Shown in pieces: positions 21,497-29,630 of a stretch of 64,000 nucleotides of DNA. The notes under the pieces were generated by a model, which made no database searches, was not told the origin of the DNA, and saw nothing but the letters and a program-made list of their open reading frames with translations. Made by a program: the position numbers and the translations under genes. The stretch comes from Nitzschia sp. DOCU1 (lineage: Eukaryota; Bacillariophyta; Bacillariophyceae; Bacillariales; Bacillariaceae), in the NCBI GenBank assembly GCA_951394045.1, contig OX595985.1:1116001-1180000 (forward strand). The letters are read 5' to 3'. Each line of letters opens with the position of its first letter. The stretch's first letter is position 1.

Positions 21497-22117
21497 CTAT
21501 TGTTCTTCCTCTTCATCAACTAGGTCCCAATCATTGTCAAGCAGGCTCTCCGACGTTTCTGGGGCAATCATATCGTTACAATCGCTGTCAAGCGGGCTTT
21601 CCGGAGCTTCTGGGGTAACCAAATCGTTGAAATCCCCGCAATCTAAGGGTGCCGTGCACTTCTCCAAGAAATCTTCAATAAAGGCACAACCGACGACGTT
21701 GTCCTTGAACGATATGGTCCTCCTGCGCTCGATCTCACGGTTACACCGATCTCCACAAGTTGGACAGTACTGGTAGTGCAGCGCGAGTTTGGATCTGCAC
21801 TTTGAACACGAGAGGGACTTTTCGCCATCGATACGCCTCGACGAGGAATCAAGATCACCGGCGTTTTTGCATATTCGGAGGTATTCGTAGGATTCCGCAG
21901 AAGTTGAGAATGCACACTCTGGACAGTCCAAGAAGCTCATCGTCTTGGCGTTGTAGCATATTGGCATAAAGAAGAGTTCGAGGGATTGGGTGACTTCTAC
22001 CAAGTCCATATCACCGTCGCAGACGAGACAGGGCCGGTTTCTCCGCTTCACTCTGCAGCTGCCAATATCATCAGAGGTTAGCAGCACAAAGAGGTCAAGT
22101 AGGTGGCAAGTTGCCAT
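21497..22117 (-). CDS. Zinc-ribbon protein with C-terminal acidic repeat and LIR-like motifs
   Basis: 206 residues from the ATG at 22117. Cys pairs suggest at least two zinc ribbons: CLVC (about residue 30) with CPEC (about 65), separated by LELFFMPICYNAKTMSFLD, which resembles small zinc-ribbon proteins with FF.P between the Cys pairs; and CSKC with CPTC (about 103-121). The C-terminus carries three imperfect repeats built on DFNDLVTPE, DCNDMIAPE and NDWDLVDEEEEQ. The last two clusters of residues, FNDL and WDLV in acidic context, fit the LC3/Atg8-interacting pattern (aromatic-x-x-aliphatic). I infer a possible autophagy-receptor or adaptor role; nothing else in the sequence tests it. The N-terminus could have a missing upstream exon. 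Confidence 0.6.
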   Translation of the reverse strand: MATCHLLDLFVLLTSDDIGSCRVKRRNRPCLVCDGDMDLVEVTQSLELFFMPICYNAKTMSFLDCPECAFSTSAESYEYLRICKNAGDLDSSSRRIDGEKSLSCSKCRSKLALHYQYCPTCGDRCNREIERRRTISFKDNVVGCAFIEDFLEKCTAPLDCGDFNDLVTPEAPESPLDSDCNDMIAPETSESLLDNDWDLVDEEEEQ

Positions 22118-23233
22118 TTCTTCCCACGATGCAAACAGCCTTCAGCGGCCAACTAAAGTGTGCAATTTCGCTTCAACAATTGCTTCCAAGCAAAAAATGA
22201 GAATGTAACAAAATCCGAGTGGTGGGGGATGCCCATGCCCTTTCTTGTGGTAGACGACGTCTGTCGTCGCGGCGGTGGCAGACCTTTCGAAATTTTGGCA
22301 CGATCGCGCGTCTACACTATTCAAATCGAATCGCGGGTTGCCCTTGCAAGTTCGCCGACAGACGTTGGATCGTGTAGAGTCAGTCAGTCGACGTGGACTG
22401 GCTGGCCGACTTTTCTGCAATCCTGTTGTGTATTACTATACAAACTGAAGTAGTTCTGGCCGATTACTCTACTCCTACACTCCTACTGCTACTATCAGAA
22501 ACTACGAGGAGCCGCTACTATCTGAAGGACGGCCGTTAGAGAGGAGGGCGTACAGTAATATGCGGCGGCAGCAAGAACAACAAGATGTCTAAAGCCGAAT
22601 AGTATGCTGGGGCGGGTCTAGAAGAACTAGCATTTAGATAAGATGTAAGGAACGTTGTTATGAATTGGAGGGACAAATCATGTGGTACATACGTTGTTGG
22701 AGGCAGCTAAGAAGCTGATGATAGCAAACCTGCCGTAGCAGCCGAAACTGAACAATTTCCTCCTTACTATGGGGGCTAGTAGTTGTTCGTCGAACAAGCA
22801 ACCTGCTAGCAGCATGCATGGCAAGTATAATAGGGCGGCACTCCAATACTCTCAAGAGATGACGAGCATACATTTTATGCCGCTACAAGTGCGTTTGGCT
22901 CTAGTAGACAAGTAAATCCAGAAATACGAGCTTGCTACTCTAGAAGATGGTCAAGTGAGTCGAGAGGTCAGCCGACAGAGGTACAGACTCTCTCGCGAGC
23001 GTTCACTAAAAAAATCGAAAAAACAACCGACCGAGTTGACGAGTGCCACCGACCATGACGGGGACTTCAAAACTTGCATCTCAGCTACTGTATCATACTG
23101 TAGAGAGACATGTGAAACACCTCACCATAGGACTTCAATTGCAAAGGCTCATTAGTCTCTACCGGTAGTAGTGTCGCCACTCTATCAAAAGCCAAGAAGG
23201 TCAACGTTGCACTATCGACGACGAACGGCAGCA
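22118..23233. other. Intergenic, no convincing gene
   Basis: About 1.1 kb containing short frames only, including a 92-codon minus frame (22142-22420) without recognisable content. A TACCGGTA palindrome sits at 23160-23167, 67 bases before the next start codon. Confidence 0.5.
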
Positions 23234-24223
23234 ATGACTCAGCGAGGGCTTCCATGTCGTCGGCCAAAGATTTCGGTCATTCTCACTCTTGCTCTGGTTG
23301 CACTCCTCTACCTGAATGCTGCATTTGAATCCCCCGTCTCACAAGAAAGCGATCGGCAAGAGGCTCAAGTCGATGGAGTCAAAGTGGCATCGAAAACTCG
23401 GCCATCCTTCCAGATTTGGCTCTTTCCTCCCCAGGAAGATATCATATCCAGAAAGATTCAGGCTTCGGGGCTTTATGAGCCAGAAGAGACGCAATTCATA
23501 CAATACGTGGCTTCAAGGACTAGCAAGGGTGGGTGGGCTGTGGATATCGGTGCCAATATAGGGTTCCACTCGCTTCACATGGCAGCTCTGGGCACGAACG
23601 TAATTGCTTTTGAGCCATCACCCGATACGGCGAGCTTGCTGGAAAGATCCATCCGAGAGAACAATAATTTTGACGGTGGTGGCTCGGTTCAAATTGTGCG
23701 GGCTGCAGCAGCAGAAGTAAAAGGTTTTGGTCGACTAGTTCGGCATCGCGATTCGGCAGGCATGACAATCCTTCAATTGAAGGGAGACTCGAGCGAGCTG
23801 CCGTTTGGAGTCGAGGACGTCATCGCGGATAATATCCCAACGGTGCGACCAGAAGATTATTTCTCGAAAATAATGCCAAAGGACGCTACTAAAAACCTGC
23901 AAATGCTCAAAGTAGACGCCGAAGGGCACGAGCTTCATGCGTTCAGGGGCGTGAATCTGGAGAGGTTCCCGTTTCAATTCGTCACGTTTGAGTTCTTCCC
24001 AGAACTGCTTTTGAAGGCTGGTCAGACTGATCCGGTCGAATTGCTCATCTACATTCAGTCCTTTCGATATAGTTGTGCGACGCATCCAAAAGAACTTGAG
24101 GATGATGTGAACTTGTTGACGACGCTGGACGACTTTACAAGTTGGTATCAAAGCAAGGTGGTCCCTGAGCTCAATAAGTCTTCAAAATATCACTTGAACT
24201 TGTACTGCAGGAAAGGAACTTGA
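23234..24223 (+). CDS. FkbM-type methyltransferase, type II membrane protein
   Basis: 329 residues from the ATG at 23234. A single hydrophobic span at about residues 12-32 (ISVILTLALVALLYLNAAF) after a basic start predicts a type II Golgi/ER membrane protein. The lumenal domain has the Rossmann SAM-binding motif VDIGANIGFHSLHMAALG near residue 103, then VIAFEPSPDTASLLERSI, and later LKVDAEGHELHAFRG and FVTFEFFPELLL. These are the FkbM-family blocks. FkbM enzymes O-methylate sugars or small molecules; in algae, membrane-anchored copies may act on glycans. The substrate is unknown. Intronless and probably complete. Confidence 0.85.
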   Translation: MTQRGLPCRRPKISVILTLALVALLYLNAAFESPVSQESDRQEAQVDGVKVASKTRPSFQIWLFPPQEDIISRKIQASGLYEPEETQFIQYVASRTSKGGWAVDIGANIGFHSLHMAALGTNVIAFEPSPDTASLLERSIRENNNFDGGGSVQIVRAAAAEVKGFGRLVRHRDSAGMTILQLKGDSSELPFGVEDVIADNIPTVRPEDYFSKIMPKDATKNLQMLKVDAEGHELHAFRGVNLERFPFQFVTFEFFPELLLKAGQTDPVELLIYIQSFRYSCATHPKELEDDVNLLTTLDDFTSWYQSKVVPELNKSSKYHLNLYCRKGT

Positions 24224-24475
24224 CGTTGGCAACAGTCGTGTGCGTAGCTCAAAGAGTGTTAGAGTGCAATGCTGACTGAACACACTGATACGAGAACACT
24301 TGGGGCGGAAAAATGGCAAACGAAACGCAAAGATGGCCGGTACGAATGACTTTGCCTTAGACTTTGATACAGCATTATGGGTTGCCATGGGATAGACAAA
24401 AAATTAACAATGGAAATGCTCTAGTAGGGTACCTTACCCAGTGTAATTTGATACTTCTCGAGCTACAACAACACT

Positions 24476-24727
24476 AACTCGCACTGTTTCGAACCCCTTC
24501 TTGTTCGTTCTAGTAGTACGTAGCAAGAATACAGATAAAACTACTGTTGCAATTAGATTTAATTTGCGATTAGCTATGCTTGATCATCGAACCTGATTGG
24601 CAGTAGCACAAAACTCACCCGCACTGTTTCGAATCGATTCTTGTTCCAATCTGGTAGTAGTATATGTAGTAATAATACAGATAAAACGTAGGATTAACAA
24701 TGTTTGATCATCGAACCGGTTGGCTGA
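24476..24727. repeat. Imperfect tandem repeat, two units of about 115-130 bases
   Basis: Unit 1 (24476-24606) and unit 2 (24611-24727) share GCACTGTTTCGAA near the start, an AATACAGATAAAAC block in the middle and TTGATCATCGAACC near the end. Unit 1 has about 20 extra bases in the middle. The right end of unit 2 overlaps the left terminus of the structured element that starts at 24710. Confidence 0.8.
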
Positions 24728-24781
24728 ATTTGTTCACGCAACAAATTACTAAGCCCCACCGCTACGTCAAAGCTGTTCGAT
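24710..24781 (+). repeat. Structured TIR element R2, copy A
   Basis: 72 bases bounded by perfect inverted ends ATCGAAC and GTTCGAT. Inside is a perfect hairpin AATTTGTT-CACGC-AACAAATT (24727-24747), enclosed by GGCT/AGCC, followed by the conserved block CCCCACCGCTACGTCAAAGC. It matches copies B and C. The hairpin arms differ from theirs but still pair. Confidence 0.85.
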
Positions 24782-24954
24782 ATGGATAGGGTAGGCCACA
24801 GCTGCTCCTGACGGAGGAGAGCTCCCTCTATCCACATAAGGGAGGGAGATCCGCCTAGTACTAGTAGAGACAACAGTCCACTTCACTCGACGGCGTACTG
24901 CAGATTTCAAATCGTCTTGTACCGGTAGCACTCGCCAGGAGTTGGCTACAATTC

Positions 24955-25031
24955 ATCGAACTTTTGGCTTCGTTTTTGTGTTCTCACACAAAAAGTTACT
25001 GAGCCCCACCGCTACGTCAAAGCAGTTCGAT
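24955..25031 (+). repeat. Structured TIR element R2, copy B
   Basis: 77 bases with ATCGAAC and GTTCGAT at the ends. The inner hairpin TTTTTGTGT-TCTC-ACACAAAAA lies at 24973-24994, then GTTACTGAGCCCCACCGC. Nearly identical to copy C at 63215-63291, which lies in the opposite orientation 38 kb away. Confidence 0.9.
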
Positions 25032-25472
25032 AGGTGGAGAGGCAGCTAGGGCTACTACAGACTAATACTAGCTTCCTAGTCTAAACATTTGTTTTACTTT
25101 CTGTAGCTAGGGAATGACGAACGATCGCAGCTTCTTCTACAAGTGCCGTGCTGAACGGTCAAACCACCGCCCACTCACCATCGACATACTGCTGGCCCGA
25201 TTGTGCCAGTTCTGTGAACATGCTAGAAGTATTACACAATTGTTATAGCTCTAACTTTGCATGTTAACTTCCGCTGACTTAAGCACGAAAACAACCCATC
25301 GGGTTGCATCCACAGTTTAAGCAAGGCGTGAGAGTTTCTTTGTCGTATGCTCTTTGACGTGATCAATATGTCTTGATGCGCAAAAGATGGAAAAGCGGCC
25401 ACGCGAGCAAGTGGGCAATGTGAACAGAAAATGAGGTGAAGCGATGTTTAGGATACTGGCCTCGGGTTTTCA

Positions 25473-26707
25473 TTAGTCCTTGCCATCCAGAGTCTGGTCA
25501 ATGTACTTTCGCCATTTGCTCAGCTGCCAAAATATGTTACGCTCTTTTTGTTCCTTCAGCCGCTTCTCTGCTTCATCAAGCTCTTCTTGTGGGGTGATAC
25601 GGCGCAGCGGTTCGAAATTGGCGGGGTCTTGTTGACGAGCTATACATGTACTCAAATCCATTTCGTAGCACCGCAAAATATGATTGCGTTGGTTTTCGAG
25701 TTCGTCCTCCCTGGACAAGGTATCTCGCAACAACCGCAGCGTCATTTCTGGGGAAGGTCGTGAGAACAGTACGTGATGCTTGGTCGGGATCCATACAAAG
25801 CTAAACTGATCCTCAAAAACAATCATTTGTCCTTCCACAAATCGGTTATCCTTGAACCCTTTGCGCGACACTTGACCTTTGCCTGGGTATCGCTGGAATT
25901 CCCCATTGCGGTGCTCACTCATGAGCTGGATCGGAGGCAAAGCAGACGAATTGCACGGCGATAAGTCTACCATGAAAGTGAGCTCGCCTCGTGGCACATT
26001 GCGATCACCAGTGACTTTGCTCGCATAAAGGGTGTCATCCGAGTATGTGATGTTTATCAACTGTGCACCGTGTTCTCCGTAGCTAGGAAAGCACCAACGG
26101 AACAAAGTGCAAAGTTAGAACATCCGAGTACTCCGTCATCCCATAAACACTCTTAAGATACTCACTTTCCTACCCATAAGCCCTGCAAGTTAAACTGGGT
26201 CAAGCATTCTCTCGCAGCTGCCGCCACCTCAGCCCACTTTTCAATGAGCGCCTCTTTCTCTTCACAGGAGGCATCTTTCATCTTTTTTGCCTGTGCGATC
26301 AACCGCAATGATTTCTTGTACATGAGATCAGGATCCCTGTTTTCTCCGTTGCGAATCGCCTTTTCGAGCGACTCGATTCTGACCTCATCTTTCAAAGCTT
26401 CTGCCCACTGCAAGTTGTGTCTCAGTGATTCCAAGTCCAGCCGAAGATTCTTGAGTTCTTCACCACTAGCAAATCGTTTGGAAATCTTGCTCTCCCTGGC
26501 CAGTCTTCTCTTTCGCTTTTGTGTCGGTTCGATCTCATCATCGCGTTCCACTGAGCGCAGCCCAACCGTTGGTAGGCTGGAGGAAGAATAAAAAGACGTC
26601 GACGAAAACGACGACAAATGACCGCTTGGGTTCACCTGTGGAAACCCATCCACCAGCAGCCCGCGCATCACGAACACACTCAACAAGGAACACAATCCAG
26701 ACTTCAT
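25473..26707 (-). CDS. EXECUTER/cyclin-D1-binding-domain-like protein, probably plastid-targeted
   Basis: Exons 26707-26166 and 26082-25473, with an 83-base intron (GTGAGT, CTAAC branch-like site, CTTTCCTAG), give 383 residues. The junction restores LQGLWVGNYGEHGAQLINIT, followed by SDDTLYASKVTGDRNVPRGE and FMVDLS. This WVG.YG.HG...KVTGD.NVP.G pattern is shared by EXECUTER proteins and the F-box-associated cyclin-D1-binding domain (PF12014 as I recall it). A helical, UVR-like segment precedes it (ELKNLRLDLESLRHNLQWAE). The N-terminus has a signal peptide (LCSLLSVFVMRGLLVDG) with Phe directly after the likely cleavage site, as in diatom plastid presequences. Plant EXECUTERs mediate singlet-oxygen signalling from the plastid. 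The family call is moderate and the role is inferred. Confidence 0.65.
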
Positions 26708-27141
26708 GGTTTCAATTGAAGTAAGAGATGTTAACTATGGAAAGCTTGCTTCTGAGCTAGCAATGATACCAAAAAGAAGCCCAGTGGCAACAATGCTTTC
26801 TCACTGTCGTCGTCGGAAGGAATAGAAAAAGAAGATCGAATCTTTGATGATGTCATGTCCAAGCAACCTCGAATAAACTATCTAGTCATGTATACATTGT
26901 TTGTTTCGATCCAGCCAATCGCAAACGTATCCTGCGACATGAGAATTCTCAAAATTCGAACCTGGCCAGCACGCATATCGTGCGTGGTGGCATCTCTATT
27001 TCGGGGGAGAGCCCGGAGGGATGCCAGTCTCCGTCCCCCAGAGCCACAAAAGATTTGTTGTTGATGCTTTTTTGTTTGGGTTTTTTTGATGTGTTTGTGG
27101 TGTTGTCACCATGGAATACCGACAATGGGTTTGCCAGGTAG
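26708..27141. promoter_or_regulatory. Divergent promoter region
   Basis: 434 bases between divergent start codons of the EXECUTER-like and TrmB-like genes. Near 27065-27090 are T-runs (T7 and T8-like) and a TG-rich tract. No named element. Confidence 0.35.
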
Positions 27142-29031
27142 ATGACGCCTTTTTCCTATTGTAGAATGAAAGGCCTCTTGACAAGATGCTTTGCTCTGCC
27201 TCATCTATCTTTGATTCTCTCCGCCAAACTCGCGACGGCCCTGCAATATTATGATTTCTCCAGCCGACAGGTTTCCTCCTCTGCACAAAGGTGCCACGCA
27301 ACGAATCGTCGGCCCATTGATCTGGAAAATCCTTTTGTGCAGTGTTGGGCTGCCGACTCATGGACAGTCGACGCTGCACATAATCAAGAAATCAACGATC
27401 TCGTTCGATGTTTCTGCAGCCCTGCGCCTCCGGCTTATTTCGCTCTGAAAAGAGCGCTGGAACAAAACCCAGCGTCTCGACACTACGAAATCTTTCGAAT
27501 CTTTACTCGCACGTTGAAGAAGGGCTTTTACTTCGTGGTGAACGTGTCTTCTGCGGCGGATGATACAACAACAACTGCAATCAACCAATGGAAGATTATG
27601 GGTAATAGGGAGAAATTGGCGGCCCTTGAGCACGGTTGGGAGATTGTTCCAGCCATGGAACCTTTCTCTAGTCCAGTCCAGATTGCACATCATCTGCTCG
27701 ACTTGGCAACCGAGGCGAGCGAACGGCATGAGCGGATAGATCCCTCCACGCTTAACGCTTTTGCTGACTTGGCACTGGAACGTCTCGACATCACTCTTGG
27801 CACAGAAAGTCGGGGACGTAGCTCTGCCGACGCTGCGTTTGCCTTTGCCATGGCCGGAGTCACGCGGCCAGAGCTGTATCGCAGTTTATCCATTATTTCA
27901 TACTTGGAAATTGACCGTATGGGCCCTCGTCAGTCCTTGCCAAGTATGAATATCCTGCAGATTGTTGAAAAGCTGGCTGCTGCTGGTATTCAAGGTCCAG
28001 ACTTGGAGCCTATCTGTGAGCTTGCAGCCAGACTCTTGTCGTCTAAAAAAGACCGTCCGGATAGCGCTACAATTGGGGCATTGCGTAATGATGGAGAACA
28101 AGGAAGAACGTTTGGGTTGCATTCGACCAGATCCCTTTTGTGGCTTTGGCGATTTGCCGCTCGACAATCCAAAGCCAAGGCCCCAAAGGCACAAGAAAAC
28201 CAACAACTAATCGAAGAATCGGATAGTCCGGCCAGTCAAGTTGTATCAAAGTCGTTGGGGGACGCCGACTGGGTACATCAATTCGACAATCCTTCAAAGC
28301 CACTTGTCGTTGATATCGGTTGCGGCATGGGAGTTTCGGTGCTTGGGCTATCTTCTAACGAGCACTTGAGAGACAAAACGGGGGTATTATCTCTAGATTA
28401 CTCGGGGTGTAATTTTTTGGGTGGCGACTTGAAGTCGCTCTCGGTTGGCTACGGCAACGGTATTGCATCGAGATGGGGACTCGGGGGGAATACTCGTTTT
28501 GTGCATATTTCCGCAGAGGACATGCTGGATCAAATACGTGACCAATATACTGGGCCCGTTGTACTTATAATGATTCAATTCCCAACGCCTTTTCGATTGG
28601 CCACCAAGACGGCGGACGATGGGAACAAGCAATTGCCGACCGACGCGTCTTCAGGATTCATGGTAACTCGTTCTCTACTTGAAAAGGCTCGTGATTTGCT
28701 TGCAAAATCGACAAGCAATGCTATTCAAGGTCAACAGTCCTTTCTTCTACTGCAGTCCAATTGCGAAGATGTCGCTGTCGCAATGAGAGACTTGGCCCTG
28801 CAGGTCGGCTTGGAATGCGTATCAGCCGAGAACCCAGTGAAAATGCTACCCAATGACAGTGACACACTTCCTCAAAGAACCGTTGAATGGATCAAGGCAG
28901 GTGGTGAGCGTCCTATCGGCGACGAGTGGTTTTCAGAAGCCATCCTTCCTAGGTATGGCCAAACCGAAACGGAGGTATCCTGTGAGTTTAACGGGACACC
29001 TGTACACCGATGCTTACTGCGGGTTACATAG
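27142..29031 (+). CDS. TrmB-like SAM-dependent methyltransferase with long N-terminal domain
   Basis: 629 residues, or 621 from the second ATG at 27166, which better fits a signal peptide (MKGLLTRCFALPHLSLILSA). Residues 40-370 are an unrecognised helical region. From about residue 390 comes a class I methyltransferase fold: LVVDIGCGMGVSVLGLSS (motif I), VLSLDYSGCNFLGGD, then VVLIMIQFPTPFRLATK. The block order resembles TrmB, the tRNA m7G46 methyltransferase, whose signature is QFPDPW.K. Here Asp is replaced by Thr and Trp by Phe, so activity or substrate may differ. The signal-like N-terminus suggests entry to the secretory route or plastid. The stop codon abuts dispersed repeat R1 copy 2. 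Intronless. Confidence 0.65.
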   Translation: MTPFSYCRMKGLLTRCFALPHLSLILSAKLATALQYYDFSSRQVSSSAQRCHATNRRPIDLENPFVQCWAADSWTVDAAHNQEINDLVRCFCSPAPPAYFALKRALEQNPASRHYEIFRIFTRTLKKGFYFVVNVSSAADDTTTTAINQWKIMGNREKLAALEHGWEIVPAMEPFSSPVQIAHHLLDLATEASERHERIDPSTLNAFADLALERLDITLGTESRGRSSADAAFAFAMAGVTRPELYRSLSIISYLEIDRMGPRQSLPSMNILQIVEKLAAAGIQGPDLEPICELAARLLSSKKDRPDSATIGALRNDGEQGRTFGLHSTRSLLWLWRFAARQSKAKAPKAQENQQLIEESDSPASQVVSKSLGDADWVHQFDNPSKPLVVDIGCGMGVSVLGLSSNEHLRDKTGVLSLDYSGCNFLGGDLKSLSVGYGNGIASRWGLGGNTRFVHISAEDMLDQIRDQYTGPVVLIMIQFPTPFRLATKTADDGNKQLPTDASSGFMVTRSLLEKARDLLAKSTSNAIQGQQSFLLLQSNCEDVAVAMRDLALQVGLECVSAENPVKMLPNDSDTLPQRTVEWIKAGGERPIGDEWFSEAILPRYGQTETEVSCEFNGTPVHRCLLRVT

Positions 29032-29130
29032 ATTTGGCGAGATCGCCCCTCTCCATCGTCAAGGTAGCTTCTAACTGGATAGGTCACACTCGTCGCTGCT
29101 TTAATAGTAGTAATGATAGATCCTAGATAC
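29031..29130 (+). repeat. Dispersed repeat family R1, copy 2
   Basis: Begins GATTTGGCGAGATCGCCCCT at the last base of the preceding stop codon and continues through AAGGTAGCTTCTAACTGG to GCTGCTTTAATAGTAGTAAT. Closest to copy 1 (14936-15030), with which it shares a GATAGAT-rich right end. It would form the first part of the 3' untranslated region of the TrmB-like gene. Confidence 0.8.
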
Positions 29131-29630
29131 ATAGTAGAAAAGTCGAGAGCAACTCTAAGAGTACTGTTTTTGAATCATTCGACCAACACGGGACGAATTT
29201 TAGTATGTGTGTACCAGGTAGCAATGATGAACGATAGAATGCTCCGTTAAATTGGCGTTTTGGTATCCCGCCGATCGTTCAAATGCTCTGAAAAATGGCG
29301 GCAGGAACTGCCCGCCGCTCTCGTCCAGCAACGACAAAAACGGCAGATTGACATCATCACCGACGACGTACTTCCATTCATTGTGTTGAGACGGGGTATC
29401 CCAGTGGCCCTCAGGTGACAACGATTGATAGACTAACTCCTCTTCGCCTTACTGTATTTCGTCCCTTTACGAAGCTATTGGCGGGTGTGTCGTTGTTACT
29501 TCAAATTCGGAATTATCGGGAAAGCTGTTATTTTGTTCGAGCTTAAATAACAAGTACACGCAGCGTAAACGGTGTGAGAAGTTAGCTCTGCTCCAACAAT
29601 TACTGCAATTATAACAATAAGGAAGTAACC
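29131..29630. other. Intergenic, no gene seen
   Basis: 500 bases between repeat R1 copy 2 and the DOT1-like gene. Short frames only. The promoter of the DOT1-like gene should lie at the right end, which is A/T-rich (AACAATTACTGCAATTATAA). Confidence 0.4.

Larger units (their letters stand above)
24224..25472. other. Repeat-rich intergenic region
   Basis: About 1.25 kb without a gene. It contains an imperfect tandem duplication (24476-24727), two copies of an element with terminal inverted repeats (24710-24781 and 24955-25031) and a TACCGGTA palindrome at 24920-24927, described separately. Confidence 0.7.

Noticed and set aside
22142..22420. 92-codon minus frame upstream of the zinc-ribbon gene
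   Set aside because: No family and no splice route into the zinc-ribbon gene that I could see.
24955..25031. Element R2 as a tRNA gene (77 bases, 7-base end stem, GTTCGAT near the 3' end)
   Set aside because: No anticodon arm or D-arm pattern fits and the A-box/B-box sequences are absent; the resemblance is only in size and outer stem.
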